Source: Impatiens glandulifera
Taxonomy: Eukaryota > Streptophyta > Magnoliopsida > Ericales > Balsaminaceae
Length of the DNA stretch: 64,000 nucleotides
Direction: 5' to 3'
NCBI RefSeq assembly: GCF_907164915.1
Contig: NC_061862.1
Span: 7,489,505 to 7,553,504 of the forward strand
Shown here: one piece after another, positions 52,601 to 63,135 of the stretch
Numbering within the stretch: the first letter of the stretch is position 1
Layout: each line of letters begins with the position of its first letter
Program-made: the position numbers and the translations under genes
The notes under the pieces: model-generated
Told to the model about the DNA's origin: nothing
Databases searched by the model: none
The model's input: the letters and a program-made list of their open reading frames with translations, nothing else

Positions 52601-52720
52601 TGAGGATGATGTGGAAGGAACGGTCGTCGGGTGGTGGATTTCACTCTCCGATCACACTTCTCCTCTTAACTGGCGCAGAGTTCCGACCGACCGAGAAGAG
52701 AGACGCGGAAAAAATAGAGA
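49663..52720. repeat. Four-fold tandem segmental repeat (0.75-1.05 kb units)
   Basis: Landmark GAAGCAGAACATTATACTAC at about 49674, 50734, 51529 and 52277 (steps ~1060, 795, 748). Each unit continues with GTTTTGAGGTGCAATGGG, GGGAAATTAGGGTTTGTCTG, GACCGACCTGAG, CACTTCTCCTCTTAACTGGC, GACCGACCGAGAAGAGAGAC and GCACTCATAGGTTCTCTTAG. On the minus strand the CG-rich part looks like a leader exon with a CAG|GTCGGT donor. No conserved protein is seen, so I read it as repeated leader/promoter sequence of an unknown minus-strand gene. Unit 1 has an extra ~215 bp (about 50388-50603). Confidence 0.85.
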
Positions 52721-53746
52721 TGGGCTTGCTTTTCCGATCGATCTTAATGACTCAATTTTAATGACTCGAATTATAACGACCTGATCCGCGCCTGGAAACA
52801 AGTCTGTTGGAGGTTGGAATGTTGACATCGGAGGTATGTGTCGGCACGCTGGAAATCCAGGCGGCTCCTGCACGGCGAAGACGGAGTTTGTTTCTGAAGA
52901 CCTTCCATCTCTTTTTACCTTCACTGGTATTAGGATCGTCTCGGATCGAGTCTAGAAGAGTGCGATTCAACATAGTTTTTGTAGTGGTGGTGGAACGATC
53001 TTATGTTATAATTAACCTTGCTAATGAATTCGGATGATTATCGCCTCTCTAATTCCGTAAAACTATTGAAAATTAGGAAGATCAATTACAAGTTTCAGGC
53101 ATTTAACAAACAAGAAAGGAACATTATCATAAACAGATAAATGTACGATTCTCTCAAGTCTCAATCCAATGCAGATGCAATCAAATATCTCTAGAAGGCA
53201 TCGGGATGACAATGCACAATGAACAGCGAAAGTAAGTTATGAGGAAAAATATACAGAGAAGAGGAATTGATACCTTGTAGAAATCATCACCAACGTTGAT
53301 CAAACCGGAAGATCAGATCTTCCGGTTATCGCATGATTCAATGGAGATAACAAAAGATGCAAAAACCTAGAGAAAATGGAAGTACGAAAACAGAGATAAA
53401 ACGCTTTTCAAAGTTTTCTGCCTAGAACGCGAATACAATTCTTTCTCATTCTTCCTCTCTCTCTGTGTTTCTCTCTCCACAGCGTTAGTTTGTTAGAGCG
53501 CGAGAAGAGAGACGCGGTGGTGGTGGATCCGATCGATTATCCCTCGCTTGCTTTTTCTCTATTGGGTTGGCGTAAACCTGGCGAAGCAGAAGAGAGATGG
53601 GCAGAGGCGTCCCCTGTCCGATTAATTAATTAATTAATTCACTTTATTTAAAGTCCCATTACTTTATATCAAGTAAGATACAACATATAGGATGAAGTTC
53701 AGCATGTCTCACAATTCAATATACCAAAATAACATAAATAATAAAA
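52721..53746. other. Unassigned region right of the tandem repeat
   Basis: The fourth unit diverges at about 52710. The sequence contains CG-richer stretches (52780-52960, 53470-53600), a GAGAAGAGAGACGCGG motif again at 53500-53517 and an (ATTA)n run at 53621-53638. It may be the original minus-strand gene start from which the tandem units came, but no exon or protein could be supported. Confidence 0.35.
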
Positions 53747-54584
53747 GGCCCTTAAACTATACACATTTGCCTGTTTTCCATCCTAAACTTTCTTCTCTTT
53801 TTCCATCGATTTTAAATTTTTAACCCTAAACTAGTCCATGTACTTTCTTTTGAGTGATGTGTATTTTTTTTCTTTTTCTTATAGGCCTTTTTCTTTTATG
53901 TTGGTATGGTTTGGATTGGATTATTAAAAAAATAACCTAAATAAAATTCAATATTATTTAACTTCACTTTAATCTATCACATCACTCAAATTATTAACTA
54001 AAATAATAAAATATTTTATATTTTAAATTATTATTTTTTATTTTATTTATATATATCAATACTCTTTAAATCTTTTTATAAAAAATAATCATCACCTTCT
54101 CATAATCATTCTTTTTTTTCTACCTCTTTATTTTCAAATAAACCTATTTGAACAAACTCATAATTTTATTTTATCGCAATCTTAATATATTTAAAAAATA
54201 TTTTATCGATTTAATGAAAATTTTAAATCAAGTAAAAGATATTGTGGATTATTTAAACCTTTACTAAATAAAGGTGGGCCTGTAAAACTTAAGGGGTGAG
54301 TTTATATAAAAGTGATCCATTTTATTTAATAGAATCCAATGGCCACGATCTATTCAGTTTATCCAACGGCCCAAAATTCACCACCATCGATTTATAAGGG
54401 CAAACCCTAGCCATCTTCATCTCTAGTGCTAATAATAAGATTATTGGATCGTACAGCCTCTAGATAGATAGATGAATCATACATATTGTCTGAAAATTGG
54501 TTGATTTCATATATATATATATATATATGTAAGTGACAAATAACAGTTTCACATGATTTCATTCGCTAAATTATGCCCATATTT
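53747..54584 (+). repeat. Direct repeat R1 (promoter-like), left of the MULE
   Basis: 838 bp nearly identical to 57178-58001, from GGCCCTTAAACTATACAC to TTATGCCCATATTT. Late in the repeat are TGGGCC (54275-54280) and GGCCCA (54368-54373) site II-type motifs, a TATA-like TTTATAAG (54390-54397) and the telo-box AAACCCTA (54402-54409). This is the usual arrangement in plant ribosomal-protein and snoRNA gene promoters, pointing right. No gene body follows: it is cut off by the MULE. Confidence 0.88.
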
Positions 54585-55849
54585 ATAAAAACAGGACCAA
54601 ATAAGGAAAGCTATGATTTGACGCTCTTTCTCTTCTATCGTTAAACCAATGTTGTATTGTGAATCTTAAATACTCAGCCATTTCTGAAATATGATAATTT
54701 CTGGCTTCCCTGCTCTGACTATTGAAACTCTCAACATAATTGCTTGTGAGTTGATTGTATCGTTTACCGGGAAAAAATGCTCTACTCCATCTTTGAAACC
54801 CAATTTCTTCCAAATAGGAAGCAATCCTATGATCTTTAATCTTAATCTTGTCAAAAAATCGATTAAATTCGTGGACAGTGTACGCCCTAGAAGCCGAATC
54901 AAACTCCGCATGACACTTATCACTTTTGAATTTGGCCACAATATTCATCTTTATGTGATATGTGCACGCACCGTGGTCTGCTTCTGAGAAAACAGCACAC
55001 AAGGCATCAGCGATGCTTGGGTGTCTGTCGGATACAAAGACGAGATCACCAACTAATCCAATTGCGTCTCTCAGTTTTTGCATAAAATAAGTCCAGGAGT
55101 TATTATTCTCTGAATCAACAACGCCGAATGCGACAGGATATAGTTTCTCATTCGCATCCAATGCAATAGCCACCAATAATTGACCACCCACCTTGTGCTT
55201 AAAAAACTAGCATCAACACATAATACAGGACGAAAAAAGGATTTGAAACCCCTAATTGAGAGGCCTAGGGACATGAACATATACTTGAAATGGCCGAGCT
55301 CGTCTGTCTGGATGTCGGTTATGGTACCAGGATTACACTTCTCCAACATGTAAAGGTATGATGGTAGTATTCCATAGGAATCCTCTACCGTTCCTCGCAC
55401 CGCTATTAAAGCATTTTCCCTTGCCCTCCATGCCTTATTATAAGTCAAAAATATCCCATAAGTTGACTGCATGTCTTCAATTATTTTCTTAGGCAAATGA
55501 TTATGATGATGGTCCATGTACTTGCTCTTCACGCACTGCCCAATAACCCATACTGGTGTTTGCATTTTTTCTTGGGCCTCGACAAAACTGAGCATTAGTG
55601 TTGTTGCTCAAATATACGGATCTCAAACATCTCAGAAAACTTACCTTTCACAGCCCGCAAGCTCCACTTGCACGTCTCATCCAAACATTTGAGTTCCCAA
55701 AGATGTTTTCTTGACTTCTCCACTTTGAAATCAAAATGATTGGTTATCGCATATTTATATAGAGCAAGTTGAAGTTCTTTTTTATTTTCAAACAACGAAC
55801 CGACTTCCAATACGGTTTCACTAGTTAATGCCATCGCAAATGAGGGATC

Positions 55850-56010
55850 TGACGGTGATGTGTCTGTCGGGTCTGTCGATGGTGTACCCATTGAAGATCG
55901 TCTTGCACTATATGGTGTACCCATTGATGATCTTCTTGCACTAGATGGTGTACCCATTGATGCCTTTCTTGCACTAGTTGGTGTACCCAATGATGATCTT
56001 CTTGCACTTG
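55850..56010 (-). repeat. Tandem coding repeats in the MULE transposase
   Basis: About four copies of a ~36-bp unit (GGTGTACCCATTGATGATCT, CTTGCACTA on the plus strand) encoding ARRSSMGTP-type repeats between the PB1-like part and the MuDR domain. Confidence 0.92.
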
Positions 56011-56588
56011 GTTGTATAGGTATTGATGTTTTTTCACCAGTATTAACATGCAAGTCCTGAGTAAGTGGGATGTGAGGCAAAGAGCTTTCTCCGGCTTCAT
56101 TTTGACTTTCAACAAAGAATTCCGAGGGTACAACGGGTGGTACAAATTTTTGAGTAAGTTGTGGTGGTAGTATACTTTCTTGAGTTGGATATATAAGTAG
56201 TGATATTTTTTCTTTAGTAAATGTTGACTTCTCCACTACAGATACACACAATGGTGACACGGTTCGACCCAAAATCAAGCGTGATAAATATGTGTTCAAA
56301 TCCCCGTCATTATCAATAAAAACAGGTTTTGGATTTCTGATATTCGGAATATCGTACTTCACTTGGAGCACTAAATTGTATGTAGATTTCTGCACAGTAA
56401 GTCTATCGTAGAGTATATCAAGTAATTCAGCATAACGAGTACTTTGGGGTAAATCAAATGTTTTGATTGAAGATGCATCAAAATACAGTATTCCATCAGC
56501 ATCAAGTTTCTACTCTCCATTATAGAAAACAAAAACTTCAGCTGCAATAAAAAACATGAATTGATTTAGAAACGGATAATCAATACTT

Positions 56589-56697
56589 CGCGAATCGCTA
56601 GGCTCTTAGCGAAACGGGAAGACCTTTGCAAATCGTTAGGCACTTAGCGAAACGGGAAGGCCTTCACGAATCGCTAGGCACTTAGCGAAACGGGAAG
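56589..56697. repeat. Three 38-bp repeats in the MULE intron
   Basis: GAAACGGGAAG at 56611, 56649 and 56687 (exact 38-bp steps), each preceded by ATCGCTAGGCACTTAGC. The CTTAGCGAAACG core is also the arm of the large dyad in the element's terminal repeat. Confidence 0.93.
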
Positions 56698-56929
56698 CAA
56701 ACCCTAAACAATCAAAGAAACCAAACATCAATAAAACATGCTTAAAATAAACGTACCTATTGGAACAGTGCTCGTGCTCGTCGTGGAGCCCATAGTGTAT
56801 TTAGACCCGTCACCGCCGAGATCGCCGCCGCCGGAGTTTAGAGAGAAGGAGGAGAAGAGCGGGAAGAGAGAGAAGGAAAAGAAAAGAAATGAAAAAAATG
56901 ACTGAGGTTATATTAGATAGTAAGGGTAA

Positions 56930-57098
56930 TCTGGACATTTCACATATTGTCACTTCGCGAAACGCTAAGTCACTTAACGTTTCGCGACAAGGGCAATTTC
57001 GTCCAAAAAAAAATAAAAACTCCACGAGCGCAATAAAATTATCAACTTACTATCAGATCAAATAACCTCATCTTTGAGGTTATTTAATCAAATTTCCC
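56930..57098 (-). repeat. MULE terminal inverted repeat region (5' side) with nested dyads
   Basis: The terminus reads inward on the minus strand GGGAAATTTGATTAAATAAC. It contains the dyad AATAACCTC/GAGGTTATT (57061-57084, six-base centre) and a longer dyad TCGCGAAACG..CGTTTCGCGA (56955-56987). The same two dyads in the same order open the element at 63499. No partner terminus was found on the left. Confidence 0.85.
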
Positions 57099-57177
57099 GT
57101 TTCGGCGGCCTGCTTCTCCTATGGAGATAGTTCGGAAAATATTCGTCTATTTCTTTTACAAAATATATAACAAAACT

Positions 57178-58001
57178 GGCCCTTAAACTATACACATTTG
57201 CCTGTTTTCCATCCTAAACTTTCTTCTCTGTTTTCCATCCATTTTAAATTTTTAACCCTAAACTAGTTCATGTACTTTCTTTTGAGTGATGTGTATTTTT
57301 TTTTATAGGCCTTTTTCTTTTATGTTGGTATGGTTTGGATTATTAAAAAAATAACCTAAATAAAATTAAATATCATTTAACTTCACTTTAATCTATCACA
57401 TCACTCAAACCATTAACTAAAATAATAAAATATTTTATATTTTAAATTATTATTTTATATTTTATTTATATATATCAATACTCTTTAAATCTTTTTATAA
57501 AAAATAATCATCACCTTCTCATAATCATTCTTTTTTTTCTACCTCTTTATTTTCAAATAAACCCATTTGAACAAACTCATAATTTTATTTTATCGCAATC
57601 TTAATATATTTAAAAAATATTTTATCGATTTAATGAAAATTTTAAATCAAGTAAAAGATATTGTGGATTATTTAAACCTTTACTAAATAAAGGTGGGCCT
57701 GTAAAACTTAAGGGGTGAGTTTATATAAAAGTGATCCATTTTATTTAATAGAATCCAATGGCCACGATCTATTCAGTTTATCCAACGGCCCAAAATTCAC
57801 CACCATCGATTTATAAGGGCAAACCCTAGCCATCTTCATCTCTAGTGCTAATAATAAGATTATTGGATCGTACAGCCTCTAGATAGATAGATGAATCATA
57901 CATATTGTCTGAAAATTGGTTGATTTCATATATATATATATATATGTAAGTGACAAATAACAGTTTCACATGATTTCATTCGCTAAATTATGCCCATATT
58001 T
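57178..58001 (+). repeat. Direct repeat R2 (promoter-like), right of the MULE
   Basis: 824-bp partner of R1, same motifs (telo-box AAACCCTA 57821-57828, (AT)n run near 57927). After it the sequence continues GTTAGATTCTTTC without any exon I can recognise, so neither copy shows its gene. Confidence 0.88.
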
Positions 58002-58829
58002 GTTAGATTCTTTCTTTCTCTGTTTTTTGAATTCACATTATCAATCCTAAATTGTATACAAAAACAGTCAACTGGTAGAAGAATAAATAAATATTTAGAC
58101 ATTCCAATTTTAATTAATTATTTGTTTAATATTCAGCCATAAGTCCAACAATCATCCCCCCAATCAATTAGTTTTTTTTAACATTTAGACATAGTAAAAT
58201 AATATAATATAAATAATTAAATTAAAGAAACTAAGAAAACCTATCCGTCAATCTGACTGAAAGAAAAAAATAAAATATTTAATTATATCTCATAAGATTT
58301 TTTTCGTAGTACAGAAATATTATTTGACAGAAAAGCTTTTGTTGTGTTAATATAAATTAAGCTAAAATCATTATCAACTCTAGCTTATTACTTTTTTTTT
58401 ATTATTGTTATACAGTTTAAATAATATTTATTTGAAACAATTATTATTATTTTTATATTCTAACAACTATCTATTTAAAATTTCTCATAATTAGTATTTT
58501 TTTTTACCCCTTTAAAACAACCCTTGCGTTTGAAATTGAATTTAAGAAGTTTACAAAAATGAGTAAAAAGACAACAAAAAAAAATGTGATTATAAATTAT
58601 GAATAAAAGCAAATATCAACAACAAAAATGACTATATGAGCAACAGATGAAGTTGCTCTAATGTTTAATGAAATAATGGGCAGAGGTGTATTTCCTCTAA
58701 TGTCTAATGTTTAATGAACACTGATACTTTTCGCATTCATTTTATAATATGTTTATTAAAATAAAAATATTCTTTAATTATTTATTTAAATCACACAACA
58801 AATTTTTGAGAGTTTATACTAGTATGAAG
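58002..58829. other. AT-rich sequence, no gene recognised
   Basis: Only short local repeats (TCTAATGTTTAATGA twice near 58657 and 58698) and a GGGCAGAGGTGTATTTCC stretch that echoes 53600. Nothing else supported. Confidence 0.4.
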
Positions 58830-58978
58830 AGATACATAATGCACATTTCTCGAGACATTCATCATTTAATTTAATTGACAAGTGATATTGTTTCTAATCT
58901 TTATGGTTTGTGTTTCTATCCATACGAGCAACAGTATAATCTTATATGAAAAGAGAATATATATATATAAATGAATTT
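58830..58978. repeat. Isolated satellite-like monomer
   Basis: Contains AAGTGATATTGTTTCTAAT, TGTGTTTCTATCCATACGAG and AGAGAATATATATATATAAATGAA. These match the order of landmarks in the diverged units of the 44.5-47.2 kb array (for example 44700-44760). It ends exactly at the right border of the 9.3-kb segment. Confidence 0.6.
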
Positions 58979-59335
58979 TAATGGCATTATCTAAGTAAAG
59001 AAATTACCTTTATGGTAAGCATTTTCATTATCAGGATAAAAAATTTGAAGTTTCTTATGGAGAAAAATATCACTATAGTCCTGCAACAAACATGGTTATC
59101 AGAGTTATTTGGATTCAACTATACCATAATGTACAATAGGGGAATGACAAACGTTGTGACCCGGGAAGGTACATGAAGTAGTATAAATAGATAGACAAAT
59201 ATGATGTAATAATTTCTAATTTCTTTCTAATGGAATGGGGCTCAGCCCCTCCGTTCTTATTCTCAATCTATCTCGTCTATATTTATTCTCTTCTATCATA
59301 ATTCTCCCTCCTTGCTAATAGTGGTTACTATTAAA
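58979..59335 (+). pseudogene. Rearranged gypsy element, copy B (3' part): RNase H end and LTR piece
   Basis: LMALSK, then frame-shifting YLYGKHF..KKFEVSYGEKY and VIRVIWIQLYHNVQ.GND, the last part of RNase H (58980-59150). The LTR-like AATGGAATGGGGCTCAGCCC..CCTTGCTAATAG (59228-59320) is homologous to 43605-43730. It continues the element interrupted at 49662. Confidence 0.7.
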
Positions 59336-60743
59336 GATTTTGTTTAGATTGTGCCCTCTTTGTAGACCGGGACACAACAACAGACTTAGTAGAATATACA
59401 AGAACAATCACATCAATTTGGCCAAGTGAAGTACAAGGATCGTACAGAGAGATGAAGAAATACAAAAGTTTATTATACAAGTAATAAGACAATATCATCA
59501 AATATAAAAACATGACCAAATAAGGGAAGCTATGAGAATAAATTTTAACCATTCTTACTAACAGCGGTGGCTGCATAGGAAGACATTCGGATATGATTTA
59601 ATATGCAATCAAGATTGTAACATGGAAAATAAAAATCATTCAAACAACAAAAAATAAAACGTATTTGTGATTTTTTATTTTAAAATTAACAAAGATCATC
59701 TCTGTATTTCTTGTTATTGGGATCCACAATGATTGAATCAGATTCTATAAATGTTGCAGAAGAGGGAAACTTGTGAAGAAAAAATCGAAGGAAACATTAA
59801 CGATTGAATCAAATTCTATAAATTGAAGGAGACACTAACGATAACGATGGAATCAGATTCTAAAAATTGAAGGAGACACTAACGATAACTGTTGAATCAA
59901 ATCCTATAAATTTAATTGAAAGAAGAAAAAGACGGATCGCCTTACTACTCGAGAATCGCCGAAAAGTGCAATTGGTCATTCAAGGACGATAGAAGAAAAA
60001 ATGGAATCAAACACCACATGCCTGTTGAATCAAGTCTTCTAACTCAAAATCGCCATCGGAGTCCAACTGCGAGAAAAGAAAAATTAATATGAAAGATACA
60101 AACAACGGCTTCCTTGTATTTATAGTTTTAAAATATAGAACATGTAGCGTAGGATTCACGTGCCGGTTATTCGAGGAGGAGGCGATGAATTATTTTATTT
60201 ATCCTAATATTTTTTATTTTAACCCCCTTAATAGTTAAAACTTAACTTTTACCGTTTAAAGGGAATATTTTATTCATAAATTTATATTAAACTTTTAACC
60301 TATATTTTCTTTTCTTGATAAAACTATTAAAATCATACATTAGTTTCACTTCATGACACATCTCCAAATGTTATATGTTATTTTATTTTTGTATTAAGGG
60401 TATGCGGTTCGATTTTGTCGGTTTATTAACCAAAATACATATCTAAATCGTTATCGTCGGTTTATTAAATTTCAACCGTCGATTTGATCGATTCTATTTG
60501 AACGGTTAGAAGATCGGTTCTATCGGTTTAATCCATTGACGAATTTGTTAAAAAAATTTAAAGAATATATAAATATTAAGAATAAGGTCCGGAAACATAA
60601 TTTAATAATTTCTAACATAATTTCGAAAACAAGAATGTATTCTAATAAGATATTTTTTATTAAACATCACACTCTTAGTTAATATCATTGATAATCTAAT
60701 AACAATTCTTTACGTTTATGGTATTATCTTATTATTATTAATT
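59336..60743. other. Degenerate region left of the second MULE
   Basis: 59503-59535 nearly repeats 54584-54616 (31 of 33 bases), the last part of the first MULE's transposase frame, so a MULE C-terminal remnant may lie here. 59725-59930 holds about four ~57-bp units (GATTGAATCAGATTCTATAA, GAAGGAGACACTAACGATAA). 60400-60540 is rich in CGGTTTATT/GATCGGTTC motifs like a MITE end, but no second end was found. Confidence 0.4.
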
Positions 60744-61310
60744 GTGGTAGTATGTCGGTTTAATGTTATTAACTATGAGCAGGTTCCTGAATTCCTAACT
60801 AATGAAATCCAAAGAGAAGAGGTTCCTGAATTCCCTATATTTGAGCAGGATGTCTTACAAAGTCAAAATGACATACATCATGCAGATGAAGAACAACAAG
60901 TCCCATGTTTGCGTTCGGGTGAATTGGTTGCTAGTACCCCTCCTTTTGTACCCTGACCACCCATCACTTCCCCTATGAGGAAAACATCCAGTCATATTGA
61001 GTTGCTTGATTCATTTGAACTAGTCTAGGTTGAAACACATGTTCAATTAACCCTTGAAAGCGGATTGGAAGTGGGTACGTTTTTTGAGGACAAAAAAGAA
61101 CTTCAATTGAGGGTGCATAGATATGCGATGGCTAATCATTTTGAATTCAAAGTCGAAAAGTCAACAAAAGATCTTTGGTTTGTAAAATATGTGAATGAGA
61201 ACTGCAAGTGGAGATTGCGTGCTGTGAAAGGAAAATTCCAAGATGTTTGAGATTCGAAAATTAGTAAATGAACACGCATGCTCAATTTTGACGAGGCAAG
61301 AGAATGTGAG
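60744..61310 (+). pseudogene. Second MULE: MuDR-type N-terminal transposase fragment
   Basis: The plus frame reads VPEFLTNEIQREEVPEFPIF (an internal duplication), then from about 61058 LEVGTFFEDKKELQLRVHRY..NHFEFKVEKSTKDLW..NCKWRLRAVKGKF, the MuDR DNA-binding domain. It is homologous to about residues 170-240 of the first MULE's product. A stop and frameshift follow, and the DDE region is absent. It converges with the Ulp1-like gene on the opposite strand. Confidence 0.85.
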
Positions 61311-61317
61311 ACAAGCA

Positions 61318-61384
61318 CAATCATGGGCTTGGGCGTGGGCTTGGACGTGGGGCGTGGTGCTGGGCGTGGGCTTGGGCGTGGTGT
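61318..61384. repeat. GGGCTTGGGCGTGG minisatellite
   Basis: Short G-rich repeats (GGGCTTGGGCGTGGGCTTGG..) at the end of the MULE fragment. First of three G-rich repeats with the G strand on the plus strand in 61.3-63.4 kb. Confidence 0.9.
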
Positions 61385-62159
61385 TTTATTTTTGAACAAT
61401 ATTGATTGTATTGGAATGCTTCTTTACAATTTATATTTCATAACAAATATTTCATAACAAAATGTAATTTTATTCATAACAAAAATTTATATCTATTCAA
61501 TTTAGATTAGGGGTCTACAATTTGGTGGAATAACCTTACTGCCCATTTCTTTCTCCTAAAAGTCATTTGTTTGGTGACCACATTTGATACATCCAATGAG
61601 GTAGTAAGATATTCCAAATGCATAATAGTAAAAACACCATAGTCCCCACTTTTATTTGTCTTTGGAACTGTTGGGTGTGGTATTATGGAATATGGCATCT
61701 TCTCCAAGTTGAACCGCAGAATCCTTGCCTTTTCCACCAAGGTGAATCCAAATTCAAGCAAGTATGGCATCATTTTACACATTGGTTTCATGAAGTCGTC
61801 ATATACATCCTTTGGGAAGATTTTTTGTTCGTAGTCATATACGTATATGCATCAATCTTGTAGATGAATCTAGCACAGGACCCAGTGCTTCTGCTTCAGG
61901 TTCATAGGTACATATATCATATCAACAAGATTCCAATGATACAAATGTCTTTCTTCATCACCAATTACATATTCCATGAAATCGTCGAACTTGAAGCCTG
62001 TAGGATTCAGGACAAACATATGATGGCGCTTCGCGAACTTTTGAGAGAGATGAGAGTCAGTAATTGAGAAATTCTTTGGATATGTCTTAGGGAACTCCGC
62101 AACCCTTCGTTTCATCAGGTAACAAATTGCATCTATCTCCTGCGAAAAAACTATTGATT

Positions 62160-62352
62160 AAGCAATAGCAAGGGTGGTGCATTGTGCGTGGGGAGAGTGC
62201 GTGGGGTTGGGCATGGGAGTGGTGCGTTGTGTGTGGGGTGAAAGGGTGGTGCGTGGGGTTGGGCGTGGGGTTAGGCGTGGACTTGTGTGTGGGGGTGGTG
62301 CGTTGTGCGTTGGGAGAGTGCGTGGGGTGCAAGGGTGGTGCGTGGGGCGCAA
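62160..62352. repeat. GTGGGGTGGTGCGT minisatellite in the Ulp1-like gene intron
   Basis: Degenerate units of GTGGTGCGT and GCGTGGGGTTGGGC on the plus strand. They lie almost exactly within the intron 62140-62395. Confidence 0.92.
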
Positions 62353-63135
62353 GTCCAAAGATACTTACACAAAAATAATGAACAAAAATACTTACCATAT
62401 CGTGTAACCATTTTTGAGGCGTGAGAAATCTGTTAAATAAAGAACAATTTGTTTCGCAAGTACTCAAATTCTTGAAGTCTTTATCCTTACTCTTCAACCA
62501 TTTCTTCAATTCCTTCATCTTTTCCTCGTCATATTGTAACATAGGATTAACCGTAACCGGATCATTAAGTTTAAACCCTTTCCCACTAGGGTCGGTGTAG
62601 TCCTCCAATTTTTTCGACTTCTTTCTCCGAAATGATTTTCCTCTAAATTGTGAAGGAGACATTTCTTTCACATTATCCTCCTTATTCTCCACAATCTTCT
62701 CCTTCTTCTTCTCCACAATCTCCTCCTTCTTCTTCTCCACAATCATCTCATTCTCCACAATCTCCTCCACCTCTGTAGTCTTCTCCTCCTCCACCTCTGC
62801 AGTCTTCTCCTCCACCTCTACAATATTCTCCCCCTCTGTTTTCTCCACCTCCACCTCTGCAGTCTTCTCCTCCTCCTTATTCTCTTTAGTCTTCTTATTA
62901 GTCTTCTCATCCTCCTTCTCAATAATCTCTATAGTCTTCTCCTCAATTTTCTCAACAATCTTCTCATTCTTATTCTCCTCGGTCTTCTTCTCAGTCTTAT
63001 CCTTAGTCTTCTCCTCCTCCTCCTCAATATTCTAATCAAATTGCAATTTGCGTGGGGCTTGGGGTGTGGGCTCCTCATCCTCTTCCTCCTCTTCCTCCTC
63101 CACAATAAAAAATCAGATTAATATACATTTAGGCT

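Larger units (their letters stand above)
54585..56793 (-). pseudogene. MULE (MuDR-type) transposase, frameshifted and 3'-truncated
   Basis: Exon 1 is 56757-56793 (MGSTTSTSTVPI), intron 56542-56756, exon 2 from 56541. Exon 2 has a PB1-like N terminus (EVFVFYNGE with a stop, then LDADGILYFDASSIKTFDLP), Ser-rich tandem repeats, and the MuDR DNA-binding domain (FENKKELQLALYKYAITNHF..CKWSLRAVKGKF, about 55800-55640). The DDE catalytic region follows (VLCVDASFL near 55220, LVFVSDRHPSI near 55030, FNSQSREARNY near 54700). A frameshift lies near 55200. The frame ends at the R1 border, so the usual C-terminal SWIM zinc finger is missing. Inactive. Confidence 0.9.
49663..58978. other. 9.3-kb foreign segment inside gypsy copy B, bounded by a 21-22 bp repeat
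   Basis: TTAATGGCATTATCTAAGTAAA ends the left gypsy part (49641-49662), and the same stretch begins the right part (about 58979-58999, preceded by TTT). The gypsy RNase H reading continues across when the segment is removed. The segment holds the four-fold tandem repeat, the ~830-bp direct repeats with the MULE between them, AT-rich sequence and one satellite-like monomer. Confidence 0.6.

Noticed and set aside
51782..52784. Repeated 60-115 codon frames in the four-fold repeat (both strands)
   Set aside because: Frames and lengths differ between units because of indels, so no protein is conserved; more consistent with leader DNA.
54430..54520. Possible C/D snoRNA after the telo-box (ATGAATC..GTCTGA)
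   Set aside because: The C and D boxes are too close and too degenerate and there is no terminal stem; only the promoter-like motifs are supported.
55860..56060. Repetitive plus-strand frame opposite the MULE transposase repeats
   Set aside because: Mirror of the Ser-rich coding repeats on the minus strand; no independent support.
60400..60545. GGTTCGATTTTGTCGGTTTATT stretch as a MITE
   Set aside because: Only one possible end is visible and no target duplication could be identified.
62174..62407. Open frames through the 62.2-kb minisatellite
   Set aside because: Composition artefact; the region is an intron of the Ulp1-like gene with good splice sites at both ends.
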